Source: Cellulomonas soli
GTDB taxonomy: Bacteria > Actinomycetota > Actinomycetes > Actinomycetales > Cellulomonadaceae
Length of the DNA stretch: 64,000 nt
Reading direction: 5' to 3'
Assembly (NCBI RefSeq): GCF_013409305.1
Contig: NZ_JACBZJ010000001.1
Span: forward strand, 2,356,001 to 2,420,000
Part shown: positions 19,552 through 27,766 of the stretch, piece after piece
Layout: the number at the start of each line of letters is the position of its first letter
How positions within the stretch are numbered: position 1 is the first letter of the stretch
Position numbers and translations under genes: made by a program
The notes under the pieces: model-generated
What the model saw: only the letters and a program-made list of their open reading frames with translations
Databases searched by the model: none
Told to the model about the DNA's origin: nothing

Positions 19552-20465
19552 GCCGAGCGGGACCGAGCCGGACGAGGCTCAGCCGGACGGGACCGAGCCG
19601 GACGGCTGCCGAGCAGCACCCCGGCCACCACGAGCGAACCGAGGACGATCTCGACGACCGGGGTCGGCTCGCGCAGCAGGAGCCAGGACGTGCCGATCCC
19701 CACGACCGGGACCAGCATCGAGAACGGCGCCACGGTGCTCGACGGGTGCCGGGCCATGAGAGTGGTCCACAGACCTGAGCCCAGCAGCGTCGCCACGAGG
19801 ACCGTGTAGAGCAGCCCGGCGACCGCGAGCAGCCCCTGACGCGAGCCCAGGCCGGACAGGGAGCCGACGATCGCCGAGGGGCCCTCCGTGGCGAGCGAGA
19901 GGGCGAGCATCGGCAGCGGGGGCACGACCGACATCCACAACGTCAGCCGGAAGGGCTCGGTGGCTCGGGCCTGCCGGTTGGCGAGGCTCCCCAGAGCCCA
20001 GCCGAGCCCGCCGCAGAGCGTGAGCAGCACGGGCAGGAACGTGGCGCCGCCGTCGAGCTGCGCCCGGTGCACCGCGATGCCGCCGAGGCCCAGGACGGCG
20101 AGCGCGATCCCGGCCGCCTGCCGGGCGTGCAGCCGCTCGTGCAGCCACAACCCGGCCAGCAGGACCGTGAACGGCGCCGAGGCCTGCAGCACGAGCGAGG
20201 CGAGGCCCGTCGGCATGCCCGTGTCCATCGCGAGGTAGAGGAAGACGAACTGCAGCACGCCGAAGCCGAAGCCGTAGCCGAGGATCCAGCGCCAGGCCAC
20301 GTCCGGCCTCGGCACGAGCAGCACGGTCGGCACCGCGATGAGGGCGAACCGCAGCGCGACGAGGAAGAACGGCGGGAACTGGGCGAGCGAGAGGTGGATG
20401 GCGAGGAAGTTCAACCCCCAGCACCCGGCGACGAGGACGGCGAGGAGGCGGTCGCGCAACGGCAT
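19395..20465 (-). CDS. EamA-family (DMT) transporter with a repeat-derived C-terminal tail
   Basis: A 356-residue inner-membrane carrier with ten hydrophobic helices in two EamA repeats ([27 protein letters not shown]; helix 5 [20 protein letters not shown]), close to amino-acid/metabolite exporters such as EamA/RhaT relatives. The membrane domain ends near residue 285 ([13 protein letters not shown]). The next 70 residues are Pro/Ser/Arg/Ala-rich: five-residue repeats from the 15-bp array, then the antisense of ispF. This suggests loss of the original stop. CAGACT stands six bases before the ATG. Divergent LysR gene is its likely regulator. Confidence 0.85.
   Translation of the reverse strand: MPLRDRLLAVLVAGCWGLNFLAIHLSLAQFPPFFLVALRFALIAVPTVLLVPRPDVAWRWILGYGFGFGVLQFVFLYLAMDTGMPTGLASLVLQASAPFTVLLAGLWLHERLHARQAAGIALAVLGLGGIAVHRAQLDGGATFLPVLLTLCGGLGWALGSLANRQARATEPFRLTLWMSVVPPLPMLALSLATEGPSAIVGSLSGLGSRQGLLAVAGLLYTVLVATLLGSGLWTTLMARHPSSTVAPFSMLVPVVGIGTSWLLLREPTPVVEIVLGSLVVAGVLLGSRPARSRPAEPRPARSRSAQSRSAGRTSAVAIPATPSPRPVSPSPSDVVAETLTGAPAAAESTLSASDRR
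19538..19612. repeat. Five tandem 15-bp units at the ispF stop
   Basis: Units CCGAGCGGGACTGAG, CCGAGCGGGACCGAG, CCGGACGAGGCTCAG, CCGGACGGGACCGAG and a 16-base CCGGACGGCTGCCGAG run without gaps from the last codons of ispF outwards. In the minus-strand EamA frame they encode five-residue repeats of the type R-P-A-R-S. Confidence 0.8.
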
Positions 20466-20496
20466 GCGGCGAGTCTGGCCCCGCCCGACCGTTGAG

Positions 20497-20531
20497 CACC
20501 ATCGACTTCTGGTGAGATGTCCTTGTAGCGT
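20497..20531. promoter_or_regulatory. eamA/lysR divergent control region
   Basis: An inverted repeat CACCA-N8-TGGTG (20497-20514) lies between the two divergent starts, 32 bases from the EamA ATG and 24 from the LysR ATG. TAGCGT at 20526-20531 is the likely LysR-gene -10 box, six bases before its ATG. The repeat is a plausible site for the LysR protein; untested. Confidence 0.45.
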
Positions 20532-20537
20532 CGCTGC

Positions 20538-21464
20538 ATGATCGATCTCGACCCGCGGGCGCTGCAGACCTTGCGGACGGTCGGCACGCACGGCGGGGTG
20601 ACCGCGGCCGCGGCGGTGCTGCACCTGACGCCGTCCGCTGTCTCGCAGCAGCTCGCCGGACTGCAGCGGGACGTCGGCGTCGACCTGACCGAGCGGGTGG
20701 GGCGCGGGCTGCGGCTGACCCCCGCCGGGCGCGCGCTGGCCGACGCGGCCGTCGACGTGGCCGTGGCGCTGGAACGGGCCCGTGCGGCCTGCGAGACGTT
20801 CCTCGAGCGCCCCGAGGGCGTCGTGCGGGTCAGCGCCTTCCAGAGCGGCGCCCAGCTGCTCCTGCCGGGTCTGCTGACGCGCGTGGCGCGTCTGGGCGGC
20901 ATCACGCTGGAGTGCAGCGACGAGGACGTCGCGCAGGACGCGTTCGCCGCGCTCACCGACCGGGTCGAGGTCGTCGTCGCGCACCGGCCGGACCTCAGCC
21001 ACGACTGGTCCACCGCGGGTGCCCGGGTGCTCAGCGTGCCGCTGCTGCGCGAGCCGCTCGACGTGGCCGTGCCGCGCGGGCACCGGTTGGCGTCGCGGAC
21101 CCGCCTGGAGCCGGCCGACCTGGTCGGCGAGGAGTGGATCGCGGTGCGCGACGGGTTCCCGGTGGCGACCGTGCTCGCGGCGGTCGCCGCAGCCTCGGGC
21201 CAGGCGCCGCGGATCGTGCACCGGATCAACGACTTCCACGTCGTCGAGTCGCTCGTCGCCGCAGGTCACGGCATCGCGCTGCTGCCGAGGTACACCTCGG
21301 GAGCAGACCCCGGGGTGCGGCTGGTGCCCCTGACGGGGGTGCGCGCCGGGCGCCGGATCGAGGCGTTGGTCCGCCCGGACCGGGCCGAGCGGCTCGTCGT
21401 GCGGCGGGTCCTCGACGAGCTGCAGGCGCTGGCCGCCGAGGTCGTGGGGGCGCGACCGCAGTGA
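20538..21464 (+). CDS. LysR-family transcriptional regulator
   Basis: A 308-residue regulator: N-terminal helix-turn-helix (about 1-62, LQTLRTVGTHGGVTAAAAVLHLTPSAVSQQLAGLQ) and a LysR substrate-binding domain (about 88-300) ending GHGIALLPRYTS and a basic tail. It probably controls the divergent EamA exporter, in the same way ArgP-type regulators control exporters in other bacteria; the effector cannot be told from sequence. ATG start in leaderless layout. Confidence 0.9.
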   Translation: MIDLDPRALQTLRTVGTHGGVTAAAAVLHLTPSAVSQQLAGLQRDVGVDLTERVGRGLRLTPAGRALADAAVDVAVALERARAACETFLERPEGVVRVSAFQSGAQLLLPGLLTRVARLGGITLECSDEDVAQDAFAALTDRVEVVVAHRPDLSHDWSTAGARVLSVPLLREPLDVAVPRGHRLASRTRLEPADLVGEEWIAVRDGFPVATVLAAVAAASGQAPRIVHRINDFHVVESLVAAGHGIALLPRYTSGADPGVRLVPLTGVRAGRRIEALVRPDRAERLVVRRVLDELQALAAEVVGARPQ

Positions 21465-21494
21465 CAGCGGACATGACCGGATCGGGTGCCGGGC

Positions 21495-21549
21495 CGAGTC
21501 TCGACCGAGTCCCGACCGAGCCTCGACCTGGTCCCGCCCGAGTCCCGAA
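21495..21549. repeat. Five tandem 11-bp units downstream of the LysR gene
   Basis: CGAGTCTCGAC, CGAGTCCCGAC, CGAGCCTCGAC, CTGGTCCCGCC and CGAGTCCCGAA follow one another with no spacer, beginning 30 bases after the LysR stop, in non-coding DNA. Same unit length as the array at 9868-9911, different sequence. Confidence 0.8.
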
Positions 21550-21625
21550 GTGCATGCCGGACCTGCTCGAACCTCACACCGGGTTGGCATCGCTAATCGG
21601 ACATATCCCCTGTAGCGTCCCGCCC

Positions 21626-21850
21626 GTGACATCGACGTCTGAGCACCTCTCGTACGGTCAGGCGCGGACGGGAGCGCTCCCGCGACTGACCTCCTCCGGA
21701 CTCCCGGTCCGTGCCCCCGTGGCGCGGGTCCGGGTGCGTGTCCGCATACCCTCGGAGGTCCTGGAGGCCGCCTGGGAGGGGTTGCAGAACCTCGACGACG
21801 TGCACCAGCCGGTCCTGCGCGGACCGCTGCCGCCGCGTCCGGTCTTCTGA
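21626..21850 (+). CDS. Small hypothetical protein (74 aa)
   Basis: A GTG-started frame of 74 codons with TAGCGT seven bases upstream, the same leaderless layout as established genes here. The product is basic in the middle (an Arg-Val alternation near 35-47), then IPSEVLEAAWEGLQNLDDVHQPVLRGPLPPRPVF, which looks like a short amphipathic helix plus a Pro-rich tail. No family recognised. It fills a gap otherwise without genes and codon third positions are GC-rich, but short length keeps confidence moderate. Confidence 0.5.
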   Translation: MTSTSEHLSYGQARTGALPRLTSSGLPVRAPVARVRVRVRIPSEVLEAAWEGLQNLDDVHQPVLRGPLPPRPVF

Positions 21851-21930
21851 GCCCAGGCGTCACTGCACGCTGACGCCTCTGCGCCCTCAGGCCTCTCAGC
21901 CCTGACGTCTGCGAGCCCGCGCCGGGGCCG

Positions 21931-22905
21931 TCAGGGCAGGAGCACGAGCTTCCCGCGGGCGTGGCCCGTGCGGCTGTCCCGGTGCGCCTCCGCGGCGGCC
22001 TCGAGCGGGTACGTGCGTGCGACGTGCACCTCGATGGAGCCGTCCGCCGCAAGCTCGACGAGCTGGCCGCGCGCGGCCTCCCGCACCTGCGTGCCCGGAT
22101 CGGCGCCGCGTCCGGAGCCCAGCACCAGGATGCCGAGCTCCGTGCCGCGCGCGAACCCTGCGAGCGTCGCGATGCGCGAGCGGTCCGCCACGAGCGCGAC
22201 GGAGGCGTCCAGGGCCTCGTCCGTGCCGACCGTGTCGACGGCCACCGTCACCGGCCCCACGGTGGCCTCCAGGGCGTGCAGGCGCTCGACCAGACCGTCT
22301 CCGTAGGCCACGGGGACGGCGCCCAGCTCGCGCAGGTCGTCCGCCGACGCCGCCGAGCCGGTCGCGACCACCCGGGCTCCGCGCAGCACGGCCAGCTGGA
22401 CCAGCAGGCGCCCGACCCCGCCCGTGCCGCCGTGCACCAGGACGACGTCACCGCTGCCGGTCCCGGTGGCGGCGAGCGCGTGCACGGCGGCGACGCCCGT
22501 GACCAGGAGCCCGGCGGCCTGCGCCCACCCCAGCGAGGCCGGTCGGCGCACGCAGGACTGCTCGGGAACGACGACCCGCGAGGCGTACGCGCCGCTCACG
22601 GGCCAGGCGACGACCTCGTCGCCGGGTGCCAGCCAGCGCACCCCGGGGCCGACCTCGGCGACGACGCCGCTGGCCTCCAGGCCCAGACGCATCGGCAGGC
22701 GCGCGGGATCGTGGCCGGCCGTGCCGGAGTACGACTTCCAGTCCCACGGGTTGACGGCCGCGGCCCGCACGTCGAGCAGGACCTCACCGAGGCCGGGCGG
22801 GCCGGGGTCGATCGGCACCACCTGCAGGACCTCGGGGCCGCCGTAGGCGGTCGCGACGACGGCACGGGCCTGGGCAGGGGCGGTAGGCACCAGGACAGGG
22901 TGCAC
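21931..22905 (-). CDS. Zinc-independent MDR-family NADP-dependent oxidoreductase (quinone-reductase-like)
   Basis: A 324-residue medium-chain dehydrogenase/reductase. GroES-like catalytic domain (about 15-125: VLLDVRAAAVNPWDWKSY, GLEASGVVAEVGPGV), then a Rossmann domain with VLVHGGTGGVGRLLVQLA (about 155-172). Structural-zinc cysteines are absent, as in quinone oxidoreductases, so an NADPH-dependent enone or quinone reduction is likely. The start used is GTG 22905; a GTG 15 bases downstream is also possible. Substrate unknown; convergent with the small hypothetical gene. Confidence 0.88.
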   Translation of the reverse strand: MHPVLVPTAPAQARAVVATAYGGPEVLQVVPIDPGPPGLGEVLLDVRAAAVNPWDWKSYSGTAGHDPARLPMRLGLEASGVVAEVGPGVRWLAPGDEVVAWPVSGAYASRVVVPEQSCVRRPASLGWAQAAGLLVTGVAAVHALAATGTGSGDVVLVHGGTGGVGRLLVQLAVLRGARVVATGSAASADDLRELGAVPVAYGDGLVERLHALEATVGPVTVAVDTVGTDEALDASVALVADRSRIATLAGFARGTELGILVLGSGRGADPGTQVREAARGQLVELAADGSIEVHVARTYPLEAAAEAHRDSRTGHARGKLVLLP

Positions 22906-22957
22906 CCGCGTCGGCGCGGGGCACCAGGGGTCCGCGCGCCTGTGGCACGCACAGGCA

Positions 22958-24292
22958 TCACTCGTTCGTGGCGAGGACCCGGTCCAGGTAGTCGTTGCGG
23001 AACATGCCGTCGGGGTCGGCGCTCGTCCGCACGCGGCGCACGTCGGCGAACCTCGGGTACAGCTCGGCGAGCCGGGTCGCGTCGAGCCCGTGCAGCTTGC
23101 CCCAGTGCGGGCGCCCGTCGACCTGCGCGACGATCCGCTCGACGGCGTCGAAGTAGCGCACGTGCGGCAGCCGCAGGTACTGGTGCACGGCCACGTAGGC
23201 CGTCGCGCGCCCGTGCGCGGTCGAGAGCCAGACGTCGTCCGCGGCGGCGAAGCGCACCTCGACGGGGAACGGCACGTACGTGCCCGAGGCCGTGATCCAC
23301 GCGTCGATCGCGGCCAGCACGTCGACCAGGTGCTCGCGCGGCACGGCGTACTCCATCTCGCGGAAGCGCACGCGGCGCGGGGAGACGAAGACCTCGTGCG
23401 ACGGTGCGGTGTAGCGGCGGGCCGACAGGGCGCGCGTGGCGATGCGGTTGACCTGCGGCGTCGCGGCCGGGACGAGGGTGGTGAACCTGTTGGTGAGGCC
23501 GAACACGCCGTTCGACAGGAGCTCGTCGTCGACCCAGGCGCGTGTGCGGGAGAGCGGCTCGACGACGCTGTCGGGCACCCGGTTGTTCCGCTTGGTCAGG
23601 GCGCCGCGCGTGTGCGGGAACCAGTAGAACTCGAAGTGGTCGTTGGCCTCGACGAGGCCGTCGGGTCCGTCGAGCTGCTCGAGGACGGCGTCGAGCGCCC
23701 AGGGCTCCTCACGGGCCTGCAGGCGGAAGGCGGGCACGACCTCGAGGGTCACGGCGGCCAGGAGGCCGACCGAGCCGAGCCCGAGCCGGGCGACCTCGAA
23801 CAGCTCGCTGTGCTGCGTCGGCGAGGTCTCGAGGACCTCGCCCGCGGCGGTGACGAGCCGGGCGCCGACGACCTGGGTGCACAGGCCGCCCAGCCCGGCG
23901 CCCGTGCCGTGCGTGCCGGTCGAGATCGCGCCGGCGATCGACTGCTTGTCGATGTCGCCGAGGTTGCGCATGGCGAGCCCCCGGCGGCCGAGCTCGGCGT
24001 TGAGGCGCGCCAGCCGGATGCCCGCGCCGACGGTGACGTGCGCCGTCCCGTCGGGCCGGACGTCGACCTGCTGGACGTCGGCGAGCGCGTCCAGGTGCAC
24101 CTGGATCCCGTCGGTGACGGCCGCGCCGGTGAACGAGTGCCCGCCGCCCACGGCGCGTACGCGGCGGCCGTCCGCCTGCCGGACGAGCGTGCGCAGGGCG
24201 TCCTCGTCCTCGGGGTGCGCGACGTGCGTCGGTGACGCACTCTCGGTGCGTGACCAGTTCTCCCAGTGCGCTGCGACGCTGCGGCGACCCAT
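22958..24292 (-). CDS. FAD-linked sugar-lactone oxidase (D-arabinono-1,4-lactone oxidase family)
   Basis: A 444-residue flavoprotein oxidising an aldonolactone at the C2 position, related to L-gulonolactone and D-arabinono-lactone oxidases. FAD-binding domain (about 20-185): VRAVGGGHSFTGAAVTDG with the His that is covalently flavinylated in relatives, GDIDKQSIAGAISTGTHGTG; then the ALO domain ending HWGKLHGLDATRLAELYPRF and DPDGMFRNDYLDRVL. ATG 24292 is favoured over an upstream GTG because TTGACG-N17-GACCCT ends six bases before it. Divergent from a TetR gene. Confidence 0.9.
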   Translation of the reverse strand: MGRRSVAAHWENWSRTESASPTHVAHPEDEDALRTLVRQADGRRVRAVGGGHSFTGAAVTDGIQVHLDALADVQQVDVRPDGTAHVTVGAGIRLARLNAELGRRGLAMRNLGDIDKQSIAGAISTGTHGTGAGLGGLCTQVVGARLVTAAGEVLETSPTQHSELFEVARLGLGSVGLLAAVTLEVVPAFRLQAREEPWALDAVLEQLDGPDGLVEANDHFEFYWFPHTRGALTKRNNRVPDSVVEPLSRTRAWVDDELLSNGVFGLTNRFTTLVPAATPQVNRIATRALSARRYTAPSHEVFVSPRRVRFREMEYAVPREHLVDVLAAIDAWITASGTYVPFPVEVRFAAADDVWLSTAHGRATAYVAVHQYLRLPHVRYFDAVERIVAQVDGRPHWGKLHGLDATRLAELYPRFADVRRVRTSADPDGMFRNDYLDRVLATNE

Positions 24293-24298
24293 GACGTG

Positions 24299-24375
24299 AG
24301 GGTCGCCTGGACACCTGTCCACGTCAAGTGGACCCGTCACACCCCAACGTTGACTATCGTCATGCCCACCATGAT
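24299..24375. promoter_or_regulatory. Lactone-oxidase/tetR divergent promoter with two operators
   Basis: Minus strand: TTGACG (24327-24322), 17-base spacer, GACCCT (24304-24299), then the oxidase ATG. The perfect inverted repeat GTCCAC-N5-GTGGAC (24317-24333) covers this -35. Plus strand: TTGACT at 24350-24355 and, just after it, TCATG-N5-CATGA (24360-24374), a second perfect inverted repeat. Both are fitting TetR-type sites, implying joint repression of both directions. Confidence 0.6.
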
Positions 24376-24399
24376 CGACAGAAGGACGGGGAGGGCCCG

Positions 24400-25089
24400 A
24401 TGAACCGCCTGCCGGTGGCCGAACGACGCGAACAGCTCATCGAGGCGGCACTGACCGTCGCCAGCCGGGACGGCATCGACGCCGCCACCGTGCGCGCCGT
24501 GGCAGCACAGGCAGGGGTGTCGCTCGGCGTCGTGCACTACTGCTTCCAGGACAAGGCCGAGCTCATGCGGGCCATGGCGCACGCGATCACCGGGCAGAAC
24601 GCCGCGAGCGGGTTGACCGACCTGCCCGAGGACGCCGATGCCGGCACGGTCATCGAGGTCGTCCTGGGCGGCCTCTGGGAGGGCATCAGCGCCCACCGCG
24701 GCGCCCAGCTGCTCAGCTACGAGCTCACCACCTCCTCGCTGCGCCACGGCGACCTCGCCCAGGTGGCCAAGGAGCAGTACACCGGCAGCTGGGCGGCCGC
24801 CGAGCAGGCGCTCGAGCTCATCGAACGCACGGCCGGGATCACCTGGGCGCTGCCCCGCACCGAGCTGGCCCGCGTGGTCGTCGCGCTCGTCGACGGGTAC
24901 ACGCTGGCCTGGCTCGTGGACGGGGACGACGCGGCCGCACGCGAGGGGCTGCACGGTTTCGGCGGATACCTGGCGAGCCTGACCCGTCCCGCACCCGCAG
25001 CCGTGCCCGTGCACCCGGCCGCCCCGGCAGACGTCCCTGCGCCGGGTGCCGCGCTCGACCCGGCCGCGGTCACCGCTGCGGACGCCTGA
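24400..25089 (+). CDS. TetR-family transcriptional regulator
   Basis: A 229-residue regulator with the N-terminal TetR helix-turn-helix (about 8-55: RREQLIEAALTVASRDGIDAATVRAVAAQAGVSLGVVHYCFQDKAELMRAM) and an all-helical ligand domain; the last 35 residues are an Ala/Pro-rich tail. The ATG at 24400 has GGGAGGGC upstream and fits the family better than the earlier in-frame start. The MFS gene begins right after its stop, so regulator, transporter and PLP enzyme form one operon, divergent from the lactone oxidase. Confidence 0.9.
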   Translation: MNRLPVAERREQLIEAALTVASRDGIDAATVRAVAAQAGVSLGVVHYCFQDKAELMRAMAHAITGQNAASGLTDLPEDADAGTVIEVVLGGLWEGISAHRGAQLLSYELTTSSLRHGDLAQVAKEQYTGSWAAAEQALELIERTAGITWALPRTELARVVVALVDGYTLAWLVDGDDAAAREGLHGFGGYLASLTRPAPAAVPVHPAAPADVPAPGAALDPAAVTAADA

Positions 25090-26391
25090 GTGCGCGCCGC
25101 GGCGGACCTGCCGGCACCGGGCCCGGGCGTGCGCGCCGCCCGGGCCGCGGTCTCGGCCGGGTTCGCCGCCCAGGGCTTCGTGTACGCGCTCGTCCTGACC
25201 AGCCTCGACTCCTTCAAGGACCGGGTCGGCATCGACGACGGGCAGGTCACGCTCGTCGTGCTCGGCGTCTGCGTCGTGGCGGCGCTCGGGACCTGGCTGG
25301 CCGACGGCCTCGCCCGCACGTCACGCGGCAGCCGGCTCGTCCTCGTCGTGGGACTGGGCACGCTCGTGGTGGCCGTCGTGCTCGCCGCGATCGCCCCGAC
25401 GTTCGCCGCGCTCGCAGCAGCGTTCGCGGTGTACGGCCTCGGCCTCGGCCTGGTCGACGCGGGCACGAACATGCAGGCGGTGAGCGTGCAGCGGGCCTAC
25501 GGGCGGTCCCTGCTGACCGGCTTCTACGCCTCGTGGACCGTCGCCGGCATCGTGGGTGCGCTCGTCGTGTCGTCCTCCGGTCGGCTCCCGGCAGGCGTGC
25601 CGGACGGCCTCGCCCTGCTCCCGGGGACGCTCGTCGCGGGCGCCGCCGCCCTGGTCGTGGCCCGGTGGGGCTGGCGCCTGCGTCCCGTCGACGTCACGCC
25701 GCCCGACCTGGACGCCGCACTGGTCGACCTGCCGGCGGCCCCCGTCGCGGGCGGCCTCCCGGACGCGCCTGCCGACGACTCCGCCGGCGGAGGCGCGGTC
25801 GTGCCGTGGGGTCCGGTCCTGCTGCTCGGCCTGGGCGTCGTGGCGTTCTACGTCGCCGACTCGGCGGTGTCGACCTGGAGCACCATCTACCTCGGGGACG
25901 TGCTGCTCGCGCCCTCGGCCGTCGCCCCGCTGGCCTACGCGGCCTACCTGGTCACGACGCTGGGCTCGCGCCTCGCCGGCGACCGGTGCGTGCGCCGATG
26001 GGGTCGAGGAGCGGTCGTGCGCGTCGCGGCACTCGTCGGCGCCGCCGGGCTGGCCATCGTGGTCGTCGCCGGGTCCGTGCCCGTCGGCCTGCTGGGGTTC
26101 GCGCTCGCGGGCGCTGGGCTCGGGCCGATCGCACCGCTGTGCTTCTCCGCCGCCGGGAGCCTCGCACCGGGGCACGCCGACGCGGTCGTCGCCCGGCTCA
26201 ACGTGTTCAACTACGTGGGGGCGGTGCTGGGCGGTGTCCTCGTCGGGGCGCTGGCCACCGCCTCGACGTTCCGTGTCGGCTTCGTCGTCCCGGTGGTCCT
26301 CGCGCTCGCGGTCGCCTCCGTCGCCGGGCGGTTCGGCCCGCGCACGGACGAACCGGCACCCGACCCGCACTCGCAGGAGGTCCGCGCATGA
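25090..26391 (+). CDS. Major facilitator superfamily transporter
   Basis: A 433-residue membrane carrier with about twelve hydrophobic helices and a central cytoplasmic loop (about 200-240) rich in Asp/Pro/Ala. MFS features are present: LADGLARTSRGSRLV after helix 2, YGLGLGLVDAGTNMQAVSVQ in helix 4, GDRCVRRWGRGAVVRVA in the second half. GTG directly follows the TetR stop with no spacer. ATGA overlap with the next gene couples translation. Substrate not predictable; it may move the substrate or product of the neighbouring enzymes. Confidence 0.88.
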   Translation: MRAAADLPAPGPGVRAARAAVSAGFAAQGFVYALVLTSLDSFKDRVGIDDGQVTLVVLGVCVVAALGTWLADGLARTSRGSRLVLVVGLGTLVVAVVLAAIAPTFAALAAAFAVYGLGLGLVDAGTNMQAVSVQRAYGRSLLTGFYASWTVAGIVGALVVSSSGRLPAGVPDGLALLPGTLVAGAAALVVARWGWRLRPVDVTPPDLDAALVDLPAAPVAGGLPDAPADDSAGGGAVVPWGPVLLLGLGVVAFYVADSAVSTWSTIYLGDVLLAPSAVAPLAYAAYLVTTLGSRLAGDRCVRRWGRGAVVRVAALVGAAGLAIVVVAGSVPVGLLGFALAGAGLGPIAPLCFSAAGSLAPGHADAVVARLNVFNYVGAVLGGVLVGALATASTFRVGFVVPVVLALAVASVAGRFGPRTDEPAPDPHSQEVRA

Positions 26392-27644
26392 CGCTGGGAG
26401 CAGGGCTCGGAAAGCAGGGCGCAGGGCTCGGAAGGCCGGGAGCAGGGCTCGGAGCGCGACTCGACGCCGCCACGAAGGGCCTGCCCGCACCGCTGGCGGT
26501 GCTGGACCTCGACGCGCTCGACGCGAACGCCGTGGACCTGGTCCGGCGGGCTGCGGGAACGCCCGTGCGGCTGGCCAGCAAGTCGCTGCGCGTGCGGCAC
26601 GTGCTCACGCAGGTGCTCGCCCGGCCCGGCTTCGCCGGGGTGATGGCGTACAGCGTGCGCGAGGCGCTCTGGCTCGTCGGTCACGGCGTGCACGACGTCC
26701 TCGTCGGCTACCCGAGCGTCGACACCGAGGCGCTCGACGCGCTCGCGGCCGACCCGGTGGCGGCAGCGGGGATCACCCTCATGGTCGACGACGTCGCCCA
26801 GGTCGACCTGCTCGCGCAGGCGGCGGCACGGCACGGGACGGACGGGGCGCACGGTGCTCGCGGTGCCCGGCTGCAGGTGTGCCTCGACGTGGACGCGTCG
26901 TTGCACCTGCGGGTCGGGCCGTGGAGCGCGCACCTCGGTGTCCGCCGCTCTCCCGTGCACTCCCCGCGCGAGGCCGCCGAGCTCGCCGGCCGGATCGCCG
27001 AGCGCGACGGCGTGCACGTGCGCGGGGTCATGTTCTACGAGGCGCAGGTCGCCGGTATGCCCGACTCCGACCTGCTCGTGCGGGCCGTCAAGCGTGCCTC
27101 CGTCGCGGACCTCGACCGGCGGCGCAGGCTCGTGGTCGACGCCGTGCAGGACACCCTCGGTCACCCGCTCACGCTCGTGAACTCCGGTGGGTCGGGGTCG
27201 CTCGAGTCGAGTGCCGGCGACCCCGTCGTGACCGAGGTGACCGCGGGCTCCGGGCTGTACGTGCCGACGTTGTTCGACCACTACCGCTCCTTCGCCCCGC
27301 GCCCGGCCGCCTACTTCGGGCTCGACGTGGTGCGAGTGCCCGCGCCGGGCTACGCGACGGTCTTCGGTGGTGGGTACGTGGCCTCCGGCCCCGCGACCCG
27401 CAGCCGGCTCCCGCGTCCGGTCGCCCCGGACGGCCTGCTGCTCACCGGTCGGGAGGGCGCCGGTGAGGTGCAGACCCCGCTGCGCACCCGCGGGCAGGAC
27501 CTGCGGGTGGGGGACCGGGTGTGGTTCCGGCACGCCAAGGCCGGCGAGCAGATGGAGCGGTTCGACACCGTGCACCTGGTGCGCGGCGACCGGGTCGAGA
27601 CCTCGGTGCCGACCTATCGGGGTGAGGGCCGCACGTTCGGCTGA
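26388..27644 (+). CDS. Amino acid deaminase/aldolase (alanine-racemase-like N-domain fold)
   Basis: A 418-residue PLP enzyme of the D-serine dehydratase/D-threonine aldolase type. After a 24-residue N-terminal extension made of three GAGLGxx repeats come LAVLDLDALDANAVDLV, the PLP-lysine motif RLASKSLRVRHVL (near 65-70), CLDVDASLHLR, and the C-terminal metal-site region VWFRHAKAGEQMERFD typical of the D-serine dehydratase-like domain. Family members often neighbour arabinono-lactone oxidases in actinobacteria, so a shared pathway is plausible. The natural substrate is unknown. ATG overlaps the MFS stop; a 17-bp tandem array begins at its own stop. Confidence 0.85.
   Translation: MTLGAGLGKQGAGLGRPGAGLGARLDAATKGLPAPLAVLDLDALDANAVDLVRRAAGTPVRLASKSLRVRHVLTQVLARPGFAGVMAYSVREALWLVGHGVHDVLVGYPSVDTEALDALAADPVAAAGITLMVDDVAQVDLLAQAAARHGTDGAHGARGARLQVCLDVDASLHLRVGPWSAHLGVRRSPVHSPREAAELAGRIAERDGVHVRGVMFYEAQVAGMPDSDLLVRAVKRASVADLDRRRRLVVDAVQDTLGHPLTLVNSGGSGSLESSAGDPVVTEVTAGSGLYVPTLFDHYRSFAPRPAAYFGLDVVRVPAPGYATVFGGGYVASGPATRSRLPRPVAPDGLLLTGREGAGEVQTPLRTRGQDLRVGDRVWFRHAKAGEQMERFDTVHLVRGDRVETSVPTYRGEGRTFG
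26397..26459. repeat. Three in-frame 21-bp repeats at the deaminase start
   Basis: Three 21-base units, each holding GCAGGGCTCGGA, run from the third codon of the deaminase gene and encode three copies of G-A-G-L-G-x-x. The unit keeps the reading frame. The conserved protein starts only after the array. Confidence 0.8.
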
Positions 27645-27708
27645 CCCGCACGTCGGACTGACCCGCACCTCCGACTGACCCGCAGCTCTGGCAAGTTCGC
27701 ACGTCCGG
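27641..27708. repeat. 17-bp tandem units at the deaminase stop
   Basis: CTGACCCGCACGTCGGA, CTGACCCGCACCTCCGA, CTGACCCGCAGCTCTGG and a diverged CAAGTTCGCACGTCCGG lie head to tail; the first includes the TGA stop of the deaminase gene. A further partial copy (cgtgacccgcgcgg) follows. Non-coding apart from the stop; it marks the boundary to cysS. Confidence 0.75.
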
Positions 27709-27766
27709 CGTGACCCGCGCGGCCGCGGGAACCGCACCGGGCAGGGCGCGCCGGTAGCCTCTCCTC

